Source of the DNA: DAIDHK01 sp035510695
GTDB lineage: Bacteria; Patescibacteriota; Microgenomatia; Levybacterales; UBA12049
DNA length: 18,421 bases
NCBI GenBank assembly: GCA_035510695.1
Contig: DATKGO010000007.1
Span: forward strand, 1 to 18,421
Reading direction: 5' to 3'
Below are positions 13,996 to 18,371 of this stretch, piece after piece (position 1 is the stretch's first letter; each line of letters begins with the position of its first letter). The notes beneath the pieces were generated by a model. The model worked only from the letters and a program-made list of their open reading frames with translations, did no database searches and was not told where the DNA came from. Both the position numbers and the translations under genes were made by a program.

Positions 13996-14874
13996 ATGAA
14001 AATAGTCTTTTTCGGCAATTCCAAATATTCCACCATTGTTGAGGCAAGCTTAATTAGCCATTTTGGACTAAAGGCAGTCGTTACACTTCCCGATCAGCCA
14101 AAAGGAAGAAAAAAAATATTAACGCCAACGCCGGTCAAGCAACTGGCGGAAAGAGATAATATCCAAGTCATTAGTGCAAATAAACTTGATGAACAAATTA
14201 TTAATCAAATCAAAAATTTAGAACCTGATTTTTTAGTAGTCGCTGATTACGGATTGATACTACCAACCAGTCTTTTACAAATTCCTAAATTTGCCCCACT
14301 CAACGTTCATCATTCGCTATTACCCAAATACCGCGGACCGGCCCCTGCGCCTTTCGCAATTTTAGCAGGCGAAAAAACTTCCGGAGTAACGATCATAAAA
14401 ATGGTAAAAGACGTAGACGCCGGTGATATTTTGGCTCAAAAAGAATATACGATTGCCCCCGATGAAACAACCGATTCATTATTGATAAAATTAAATACAA
14501 TTGGTGCCAAACTTATTATTTCGGTTCTTGAAGAATTTTCCATTTATCAAACCAAGGCCACGTCAAACGTGGCTGCGGCAAAAGCGCAGGATAATTCTCA
14601 GGCCACTTTTACCCATTATATGTCTAAACAAGACGGATTTATTGATCTAAACAATCCGCCGACAGCGGAGAAATTTGACCGCATGGTTCGCGCGTTCTAC
14701 CCATGGCCAAGTGCATGGAGCACACTTAGAACAAAGAACATTGAACAAAGGATAAAATTTCTGCCGGAGAAAAAAATTCAAATGGAAGGGAAAAAACCTG
14801 TTGATCTGGAGACATTCTATCGAGGCTATCCGGAATTAAAAGAAAAAATCGAGAAACTATATTTGTCATCCTGA
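13996..14874 (+). CDS. fmt: Methionyl-tRNA formyltransferase
   Basis: Fmt formylates Met-tRNA(fMet) with 10-formyl-tetrahydrofolate. The 292-aa protein begins MKIVFFGNSKYS, the usual Rossmann start. It carries the catalytic set corresponding to E. coli N106/H108/D144 as N103, H105 and D141, in LNVHHSLLPKYRG (102-114) and KDVDAGDIL (138-146). The C-terminal tRNA-binding domain includes RAFYPWPSAWSTL (near 233-245) but is short. The last three codons and stop (TTG TCA TCC TGA) are the first bases of a palindromic repeat, so the native C-terminus has been replaced or trimmed by the repeat. TGA is used as the stop. Start ATG 13996 follows the filler terminator of def; its own promoter is not obvious. 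Confidence 0.96.
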   Translation: MKIVFFGNSKYSTIVEASLISHFGLKAVVTLPDQPKGRKKILTPTPVKQLAERDNIQVISANKLDEQIINQIKNLEPDFLVVADYGLILPTSLLQIPKFAPLNVHHSLLPKYRGPAPAPFAILAGEKTSGVTIIKMVKDVDAGDILAQKEYTIAPDETTDSLLIKLNTIGAKLIISVLEEFSIYQTKATSNVAAAKAQDNSQATFTHYMSKQDGFIDLNNPPTAEKFDRMVRAFYPWPSAWSTLRTKNIEQRIKFLPEKKIQMEGKKPVDLETFYRGYPELKEKIEKLYLSS

Positions 14875-14987
14875 ATTTATTTCAGGATCTTCTGTCATTC
14901 CCATGCGCCGCTTCAAAGAAGCAAGTACCCTTGGGGTGAAAATGGGAATCTTTCCGAAAAGATTCCGGGTCAAGCCCGGAATGACAA
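14864..14987. repeat. Palindromic repeat, copy 3, between fmt and rpmB
   Basis: The order is TTGTCATCCTGAA...TTCAGGATC (14864-14892), then GTCATTCCCATGCG... with GGGAATC (about 14895-14950), then AGATTCCGGG...CCCGGAATGACAA (14960-14987). It lies at a convergent junction. It provides the fmt stop codon on one side and a terminator hairpin for rpmB on the other. Confidence 0.85.
14957..14982 (-). terminator. rpmB terminator formed by the repeat
   Basis: Read on the minus strand, ATTCCGGG and CCCGGAAT form an 8-bp GC-rich stem with a 5-nt loop (14982-14962), followed by C and TTTT (14960-14957). This is a good intrinsic terminator 16 nt after the rpmB stop. Confidence 0.65.
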
Positions 14988-14998
14988 AGGGCAAATAG

Positions 14999-15235
14999 TT
15001 AAGCAGCAACAACTGGGGCTGTTTTTTCTTCTTTCGCTGCTTTCTGTTCTTTACTCACGGCTTTATACATCCGCAAACACTTCACGCATAATTTCATTCT
15101 TTTTCCAATACCATTAAGAACGATACGTGCTGTTTGTAGATTAGGTTTAAATTTTCTGTTGGTACGGTTTTTGGCGTGCGACACATTGTGTCCATACATT
15201 ACGCCTTTACCGCAACTCTCACATTTCATTGCCAT
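14999..15235 (-). CDS. rpmB: 50S ribosomal protein L28
   Basis: L28 is a small protein of the large ribosomal subunit. From ATG 15235 it has 78 aa and begins MAMKCESCGKGVMYGHNVSH, the typical L28 start with a CxxC pair. It continues RTNRKFKPNLQ and closes with a second pair, LCVKC (about 49-53), so it is the zinc-binding form. The tail is Ala/Lys/Glu-rich. The frame also allows a TTG start at 15241. ATG 15235 is preferred because GAGG lies about 10 nt upstream, one of the few Shine-Dalgarno-like sites in the window. A consensus-spaced promoter is at 15256-15284. Confidence 0.95.
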   Translation of the reverse strand: MAMKCESCGKGVMYGHNVSHAKNRTNRKFKPNLQTARIVLNGIGKRMKLCVKCLRMYKAVSKEQKAAKEEKTAPVVAA

Positions 15236-15255
15236 AGACAATTACCTCGACACCT

Positions 15256-15284
15256 AGTATACTAAAAAACTGACAGGTTTACAA
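15256..15284 (-). promoter_or_regulatory. rpmB promoter with overlapping palindrome
   Basis: On the minus strand TTGTAA (15284-15279), exactly 17 bp and TATACT (15261-15256) form a good sigma-70 promoter; the leader is about 15 nt. The -35 sits in the loop of a 7-bp inverted repeat, TGACAGG (15271-15277) and CCTGTCA (15286-15292), which could be an operator or simply the edge of the neighbouring repeat. Confidence 0.6.
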
Positions 15285-15287
15285 CCC

Positions 15288-15377
15288 TGTCATCCTGAGC
15301 TAGATTCAGGATCCCCTTGTCATTCCCGCGAAAGCGGGAATCCAAGGACTAGATTCCGGATCAAGTCCGGAATGACA
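15288..15377. repeat. Palindromic repeat, copy 4, between rpmB and the M50 gene
   Basis: All three modules are intact: TGTCATCCTGAGC...TTCAGGATC (15288-15313), GTCATTCCCGCGAAAGCGGGAATCC (15319-15343) and AGATTCCGGATC...GTCCGGAATGACA (15351-15377). It fills the divergent gap and ends 6 nt before the preferred M50 start. Its final GGAATGACA provides another in-frame ATG at 15372. Confidence 0.85.
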
Positions 15378-15383
15378 AACTTT

Positions 15384-16043
15384 ATGGATGCATTATTAAA
15401 TCCAATTTTTATTACTGACTTGGTTGTCCTGATTTTCTCGGCGATTTTACATGAAATTGCTCATGGCTATGTGGCCGACCGTTTGGGCGATCCCACTGCC
15501 AGACTTTTAGGCAGATTGACACTGGATCCAAGACCACATATCGACCCGATTATGACGCTGGCTTTGCCGATTCTATTGGTTCTTTCCGGCTCTCCTGTTA
15601 TTTTTGGCGGTGCCAAGCCCGTACCGGTTGATCCCTTCAATTTGCGCGACGGACGCAAAGACCTGGCTTTAGTTTCTCTATGCGGTCCTTTAACCAATAT
15701 TATCTTGGCTATTATAGCCGGTTTACTCCTTAAACTATTACTGCCAACTTTACTTCAGCAGTCATTTTTCGTCGCAGCCTTCACTTTTCTTCTGCATGAA
15801 ATTCTAAAAATTAATTTACTTTTGGCTATCTTTAATCTTCTGCCGATTCCTCCACTGGACGGCTCAAAAGTCTTTTCTTTATTATTGCCGGAAGCCGAGG
15901 CGAATTCCTATTTGAGTTTAGGCAACTTTGGCGTTCTCATTCTATTTTTTCTTTTGGCATTTCCTCTCGGCAGTTTCTCTTTATCCGGCTTGATCAGTAA
16001 CATTTTTACCTTCACTTACGGCCTTTTCGGACTACCAATGTAA
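15384..16043 (+). CDS. Site-2-protease-like M50 membrane metallopeptidase
   Basis: This is a zinc peptidase of the S2P/M50 class that cleaves within or near membrane helices; its substrate is unknown. From ATG 15384 it has 219 aa and about six membrane helices. The zinc motif HEIAH (His23, Glu24, His27) is in the first helix. The third ligand is expected in LLPIPPLDGSKVF (Asp near residue 165). The segment RLLGRLTLDPRPHIDP and the GGAKPVPV loop are typical of the short M50 subgroup without PDZ or CBS domains. ATG 15372, four codons upstream, is supplied by the repeat and could also be used; 15384 is preferred because family members start close to the first helix. Its stop lies 14 nt before the promoter of the putative RNA gene. 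Confidence 0.9.
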   Translation: MDALLNPIFITDLVVLIFSAILHEIAHGYVADRLGDPTARLLGRLTLDPRPHIDPIMTLALPILLVLSGSPVIFGGAKPVPVDPFNLRDGRKDLALVSLCGPLTNIILAIIAGLLLKLLLPTLLQQSFFVAAFTFLLHEILKINLLLAIFNLLPIPPLDGSKVFSLLLPEAEANSYLSLGNFGVLILFFLLAFPLGSFSLSGLISNIFTFTYGLFGLPM

Positions 16044-16057
16044 AACTCTTATATCCC

Positions 16058-16086
16058 TTGACTTTCAAAAATGCAAATCATATACT
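16058..16086 (+). promoter_or_regulatory. Strong promoter with no downstream ORF
   Basis: TTGACT (16058-16063), exactly 17 bp and TATACT (16081-16086) match the sigma-70 consensus closely. Transcription would start near 16092-16094, the first bases of the closing helix of the putative RNA. No protein frame of useful length follows before the terminator. Confidence 0.65.
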
Positions 16087-16091
16087 GATTT

Positions 16092-16311
16092 TGCTCTTTG
16101 ATACACGAGAATAGTTGACAATTTTTTCTCTACAAATTCTTTTTACTTGAGGTACCTCGCTTAGCGAGGGACGGGGTGCATTCGGATATGCTGAGGCATA
16201 TTTGAGAGCCCACCTATTATATCTTAAGGGGAAAAAACAACTATTTCGTTTCAAAGGGCATTTGAACTTATCGAATCTAAAACAAAACCACTCCAATTGG
16301 GGTGGTTTTTT
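16092..16311 (+). ncRNA. Putative structured non-coding RNA (about 220 nt)
   Basis: Bounded by a consensus promoter and an 11-bp terminator, with no ORF on this strand. The 5' end TGCTCTTTGA (16092-16101) pairs with TCAAAGGGCA (16251-16260). AATAGTTG (16110-16117) pairs with CAACTATT (16238-16245). After a 4-nt bulge TTTTTTCTC (16122-16130) pairs with GGGGAAAAAA (16228-16237). Inside are two hairpins: CCTCGC-TTA-GCGAGG (16155-16169) and ATATGC-TGAG-GCATAT (16186-16201). The second is extended by GGTG (16175-16178) with CACC (16211-16214). The shape is a long closing helix with two arms. It lacks the conserved sequences of RNase P RNA, tmRNA and SRP RNA that I know. A divergent 6S RNA is the nearest guess by size. 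Confidence 0.55.
16284..16311. terminator. Strong, probably bidirectional, terminator
   Basis: AAAACCACTCC (16284-16294), loop AATT and GGGGTGGTTTT (16299-16309) form an 11-bp stem with one G-U pair, followed by T's to 16311 on the plus strand. On the minus strand it is followed by TTTGTTTTAG. It can therefore end both the putative RNA and the minus-strand tRNA/toxin transcripts. Confidence 0.8.
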
Positions 16312-16333
16312 GTGGATTTATTCTTTTTTATTG

Positions 16334-16405
16334 AGCCGGTTGTGAGAATCGGACTCACGGCCTAGATATTACCAATATCTTGCTCTACCACTGAGCCAAA
16401 CCGGC
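16334..16405 (-). tRNA. tRNA-Thr(GGT)
   Basis: The 72-nt cloverleaf has acceptor GCCGGTT/AACCGGC, D-stem GCTC/GAGC, anticodon stem AGATA/TATCT with loop TTGGTAA (anticodon GGT, reading ACC and ACT), T-stem GTGAG/CTCAC, and discriminator T. CCA is not encoded. The T-loop is TCCGATT, with C where nearly all tRNAs have U55. It lies 81 bp downstream of the toxin gene on the same strand, and the terminator at 16284-16311 follows it. Confidence 0.93.
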
Positions 16406-16447
16406 AGAAATGTGCCCTTCATGCACTTTCATTCGAACACCTTTTAG

Positions 16448-16471
16448 CCTGGATCGACCATTTGATCCGGG
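16448..16471. repeat. Hairpin downstream of the toxin gene
   Basis: CCTGGATC (16448-16455) pairs with GATCCGGG (16464-16471), with an 8-nt loop and one mismatch. It lies between the toxin stop and tRNA-Thr(GGT). No T-run follows on either strand, so it may be an RNA-processing or pausing structure rather than a terminator. Confidence 0.4.
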
Positions 16472-16486
16472 ATTACTAGAAATACT

Positions 16487-16948
16487 TCAGATAATATCAG
16501 GTTGAAAAAATGATATATTCATTCTCTTTGCAAGCAGTTTCATGCGTTCATCTTTTGTAAGAATAGGATAACTATTTCGATCGGCTGTTGCGAGTACGAG
16601 AGCATCAACAAAACTTATATAATGGCTGTTAAGATATTCAAAATAGATATCTTTGGCGTATTGGAAGGTTTCTGTATCGGGCACAATGAGTGTGCAATCC
16701 GTTGTAAGGTTTTGCATATACTCAGTCGTAAGTTGTTGTATTTTTCGCTTGTCTTCAATTTGTAAATTATAGCGAGAAGGAACAACCTGCATCATAAACG
16801 TTTCAAATTCACCAAGGATAAAATCAGGAATTGCTCGATCAACAAGGGATACAGTTTCATAGAAATGAAGATATTGCCGTGTTACATCATCGTTTTCGTA
16901 GTTTTGGAGAAGATATGCAGCATGAATATTTGTGTCAACTAGATACAT
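16487..16948 (-). CDS. PIN-domain toxin (VapC-like ribonuclease)
   Basis: PIN toxins are Mg2+-dependent RNases, often cutting tRNA or rRNA. The 153-aa protein has the acidic active-site pattern: Asp5 in YLVDTNIHAAYLL, Glu47 in ILGEFETF, Asp115 in SFVDALVLATA, and a late Asp (123 or 133, in ILTKDERM). It is 8 nt downstream of a ribbon-helix-helix protein gene, the usual antitoxin-toxin order, and probably translated by coupling since no Shine-Dalgarno site is seen. The pair sits between tRNA-Tyr and tRNA-Thr genes, which suggests insertion into a tRNA cluster. Whether it acts as a toxin is inferred from family and neighbour. Confidence 0.82.
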   Translation of the reverse strand: MYLVDTNIHAAYLLQNYENDDVTRQYLHFYETVSLVDRAIPDFILGEFETFMMQVVPSRYNLQIEDKRKIQQLTTEYMQNLTTDCTLIVPDTETFQYAKDIYFEYLNSHYISFVDALVLATADRNSYPILTKDERMKLLAKRMNISFFQPDII

Positions 16949-16956
16949 ACAATCAA

Positions 16957-17235
16957 TTATTTCTCTCGCATGAAGTCTGAAGATGCTAATGCAGCGAAAT
17001 CTGTATCGATAGTATCGGTAGTAACAGCAATTTTTTTTGAAAACGCTAATGCGTTAATTTTTGCCCCCATTGTTTTATTAAATTGTGTTAATTTTTTTTC
17101 TTCTTGCCCACTGCGTATTTTCTCGTATTCTGTTACCAAAACGTCGATAATTTGTGCTTTAGGTTTATTCAATTGTGTTGCAAGTTGCTGTAATTGTTGA
17201 TAAGTAGTAGGACTAACATTGATAGATTTATACAT
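16957..17235 (-). CDS. Ribbon-helix-helix antitoxin of the PIN pair
   Basis: From ATG 17235 (MYKSINVSPTTYQQL) the protein has 92 aa. The first 40 residues match an RHH/MetJ-Arc fold: a short strand KSINVS, helix TYQQLQQLATQL, turn NKPKAQ and helix IIDVLVTEYEKI. The C-terminal half, charged then Thr/Ala-rich, would wrap the toxin. It should bind its own promoter, where inverted words (ACACAT/ATGTGT and CATAAC/GTTATG) lie. A GTG at 17244 could also start the frame, but it abuts the -10 box, so ATG 17235, about 9 nt past the box, fits better. The antitoxin role is inferred from fold and position. Confidence 0.75.
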   Translation of the reverse strand: MYKSINVSPTTYQQLQQLATQLNKPKAQIIDVLVTEYEKIRSGQEEKKLTQFNKTMGAKINALAFSKKIAVTTDTIDTDFAALASSDFMREK

Positions 17236-17265
17236 AACATACACATGTTAACACACGTTATGTGT
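17233..17265. promoter_or_regulatory. Palindromic operator of the toxin-antitoxin pair
   Basis: CATAAC (17233-17238) is inverted as GTTATG (17257-17262), ACACAT (17241-17246) as ATGTGT (17260-17265), and AACAT (17237-17241) as ATGTT (17245-17249). These interleaved inverted words cover the -10 box and spacer of the pair's promoter, where an RHH antitoxin would bind for autorepression. Confidence 0.5.
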
Positions 17266-17273
17266 GTTGTCAA
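17245..17273 (-). promoter_or_regulatory. Promoter of the antitoxin-toxin pair
   Basis: On the minus strand a perfect TTGACA (17273-17268), exactly 17 bp and TAACAT (17250-17245) are followed 9 nt later by ATG 17235. The predicted leader is 0-3 nt. Confidence 0.6.
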
Positions 17274-17310
17274 TAGCTAGTTGAAGCTATAGAAGGAGCG
17301 GCGCATTTAG

Positions 17311-17394
17311 TGCTGAGTGAGGGACTCGAACCCCCGAAGGCCTTTCGACCGCGTCGTCTACAGCGACGAGCAATTGCCACTATGCGAACTCAGC
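17311..17394 (-). tRNA. tRNA-Tyr(GTA)
   Basis: The 84-nt class II tRNA has acceptor GCTGAGT/ACTCAGC, discriminator A, short D-stem GCA/TGC, anticodon stem CGTCG/CGACG with loop CTGTAGA (anticodon GTA), long variable arm GGTC-GAAA-GGCC, and T-stem GGGGG/CCCTC with loop TTCGAGT. CCA is not encoded. The 5' 15 nt are also the last codons and stop of the homing-endonuclease-like ORF, so both probably share the promoter at 17782-17810. Confidence 0.95.
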
Positions 17395-17781
17395 ATGTTG
17401 TTTTACATTATATTCATTCCAACTTTTTTTTCCAAGAGATATATGCACTTTGTTAATTACTTTTTCAGCAGGTATAAAATAACTTTCTCCATTACTACAA
17501 TATACAAATAAATAATCAAAGTCATTTTCCTTATACTTTATATAGTATGTTTTTTCTCGATAACCCCCAAATGTTCTTAAATCAACTATATATGCTCCAC
17601 TTGTCTCTTGAGCACTCGAATATTTACACTGAATTTTCTTTAAACAGTTATTTTCGTCTATGACAAGATCATATTTATCACAATCAGCAACAGGCAATAA
17701 GACAGTTTGTCCTTTTGAAATAAAATAACCTATTGCTTCTCCTATTGCTAAACTGCCTTTTCTTTTTGAATTCACAACCAC
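17380..17781 (-). CDS. PD-(D/E)XK homing-endonuclease-like protein
   Basis: It resembles the group I intron-associated PD-(D/E)XK endonucleases (I-Ssp6803I type, PDDEXK_5), which cut tRNA genes to spread themselves. The 133-aa chain has Glu15 in LAIGEAIGYF, Asp38 in KYDLVID (36-42), Q51-C-K53 in KKIQCKY, and the late DYLFVYC...SYFIPAEKV (89-107) typical of that family. There is no intron signature in either flanking tRNA, so it looks free-standing. It lies between tRNA-Thr(TGT) and tRNA-Tyr, and its stop codon TAG is inside the tRNA-Tyr D-arm. No ATG is possible upstream because of an in-frame TAA. GTG 17781 is the longest start, while GTG 17775 is 6 nt after the -10 box and suits a leaderless mRNA. 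Confidence 0.75.
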   Translation of the reverse strand: MVVNSKRKGSLAIGEAIGYFISKGQTVLLPVADCDKYDLVIDENNCLKKIQCKYSSAQETSGAYIVDLRTFGGYREKTYYIKYKENDFDYLFVYCSNGESYFIPAEKVINKVHISLGKKSWNEYNVKQHAEFA

Positions 17782-17810
17782 ATATTACATGGTTGATACT
17801 CGGGTGTCAA
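17782..17810 (-). promoter_or_regulatory. Promoter of the endonuclease ORF and probably tRNA-Tyr
   Basis: TTGACA (17810-17805), exactly 17 bp and TAATAT (17787-17782) on the minus strand. The start site would fall at about 17775, on the second GTG of the ORF. It begins 9 nt after the 3' end of tRNA-Thr(TGT). Confidence 0.65.
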
Positions 17811-17818
17811 TGCTTCTG

Positions 17819-17889
17819 AGCCTCCTGACAGAATCGAACTGTCGTCTTCAGTTTACAAAACGGGTGCTCTGCCATTGAGCTAAGGAGGC
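17819..17889 (-). tRNA. tRNA-Thr(TGT), with degenerate anticodon stem
   Basis: The 71-nt cloverleaf has perfect acceptor (GCCTCCT/AGGAGGC), D-stem (GCTC/GAGC) and T-stem (GACAG/CTGTC, loop TTCGATT), with discriminator T. The loop TTTGTAA gives anticodon TGT (Thr, ACA and possibly all ACN). The anticodon stem CCCGT/ACTGA pairs at only three of five positions (27 C-A and 29 C-T are mismatched). It has its own good promoter, so it may still be expressed. It could also be decaying, or the sequence may carry errors. Confidence 0.8.
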
Positions 17890-17899
17890 ATGCTGTGCT

Positions 17900-17928
17900 A
17901 TTTTATCAAACTCAACCCTTACTCACAA
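17900..17928 (-). promoter_or_regulatory. Promoter of tRNA-Thr(TGT)
   Basis: TTGTGA (17928-17923), exactly 17 bp and TAAAAT (17905-17900) on the minus strand, 10 nt before the mature 5' end of the tRNA. It is divergent from the rpmG promoter. Confidence 0.55.
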
Positions 17929-17959
17929 GAAGCGTATTCCTTTTCTGCCTCAAATTGTG

Positions 17960-17965
17960 TATAAT
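17960..17965 (+). promoter_or_regulatory. -10 box for rpmG
   Basis: A perfect TATAAT ends 10 nt before ATG 17976, predicting a leader of only about 3-4 nt. The -35 is poorly conserved. Confidence 0.5.
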
Positions 17966-17975
17966 AGAGTTCACT

Positions 17976-18152
17976 ATGGCTAAAAAAGGCGATCATAGAA
18001 TTATAATTGGGCTCGTTTGCTCTGTTTGCAAAAACAGAAATTACGTCACAACCAAAAACAAGCTAGAAACTCCGGAAAAATTATTGTTGAATAAATTCTG
18101 CAATACTTGCCGAAAAGTAAATCCGCACAAAGAGACAGAGAAATTAAAATAA
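17976..18152 (+). CDS. rpmG: 50S ribosomal protein L33
   Basis: L33 is a small protein of the large ribosomal subunit. From ATG 17976 it has 58 aa, begins MAKKGDHRIIIGLVCSVCKN and ends with FCNTCRKVNPHKETEKLK. The two CxxC pairs (Cys15/Cys18 and Cys42/Cys45) mark the zinc-binding form. The TTKNKLETPEKLLLNKFC stretch is the usual L33 core. The frame is open to 17895, but ATG 17976 matches family length and is preceded by TATAAT. It is followed by tRNA-Trp, in line with the common rpmG-trnW-secE-nusG order. Confidence 0.95.
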   Translation: MAKKGDHRIIIGLVCSVCKNRNYVTTKNKLETPEKLLLNKFCNTCRKVNPHKETEKLK

Positions 18153-18282
18153 TTTCCAATTTTCAGTTTTCATTGAATTTTCAATTAGTCATTGATGCAT
18201 TGAAAATTGGTCATTGATTGAAAATTGTAAATTGAGAATTGAAAATTCGCAATTTCCTCTTTATACTTAATCCCAAATACAT
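18153..18282. repeat. AT-rich self-complementary filler after rpmG
   Basis: CCAATTTTCA (18156-18165) is exactly inverted by TGAAAATTGG (18201-18210). The words CATTGA, TCATTGAT and GAAAATTG recur throughout. It forms a long AT hairpin after the rpmG stop and uses its own word set, as the other spacers do. Confidence 0.65.
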
Positions 18283-18294
18283 TATACTTATACT
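18283..18294 (+). promoter_or_regulatory. -10 boxes for tRNA-Trp
   Basis: Two tandem TATACT boxes occur at 18283-18288 and 18289-18294, the second 5 nt before the mature tRNA. The -35 regions are weak (TTTATA near 18260 for the first). Confidence 0.4.
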
Positions 18295-18299
18295 AACCT

Positions 18300-18371
18300 A
18301 GGGGTGTTCGTTAATGGCTAAACGGGGCGCCTCCAAAGCGCTTCCTGGGGGTTCGAATCCCTCCACCCCTG
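18300..18371 (+). tRNA. tRNA-Trp(CCA)
   Basis: The 72-nt cloverleaf has acceptor AGGGGTG/CACCCCT, D-stem CGTT/AACG, anticodon stem GGCGC/GCGCT with loop CTCCAAA (anticodon CCA, UGG codons only), and T-stem GGGGG/CCCTC with loop TTCGAAT. Discriminator G73 is the bacterial Trp identity base. The 3' CCA is not encoded. The CCA anticodon together with TGA as a stop fits the standard bacterial code, unlike the UGA-recoding Gracilibacteria and Absconditabacteria. secE would be expected next, beyond the window. Confidence 0.95.

Noticed and set aside
15236..15241. TTG start for rpmB two codons upstream
   Set aside because: GAGG would be only about 3 nt away. The spacing suits ATG 15235, and L28 proteins begin close to the first CxxC.
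16078..16296. 72-codon minus-strand frame opposite the putative RNA
   Set aside because: Composition is not protein-like (Arg/Cys/Phe-rich), there is no promoter, and it is the reverse strand of the base-paired structure.
17311..17394. Group I intron in tRNA-Tyr, as expected for a homing endonuclease
   Set aside because: The tRNA is continuous and folds perfectly with an 84-nt length, so there is no intron to remove.
17895..17975. 27-codon N-terminal extension of L33
   Set aside because: It covers the tRNA-Thr promoter and the rpmG -10 box and does not resemble L33. ATG 17976 gives the normal length.
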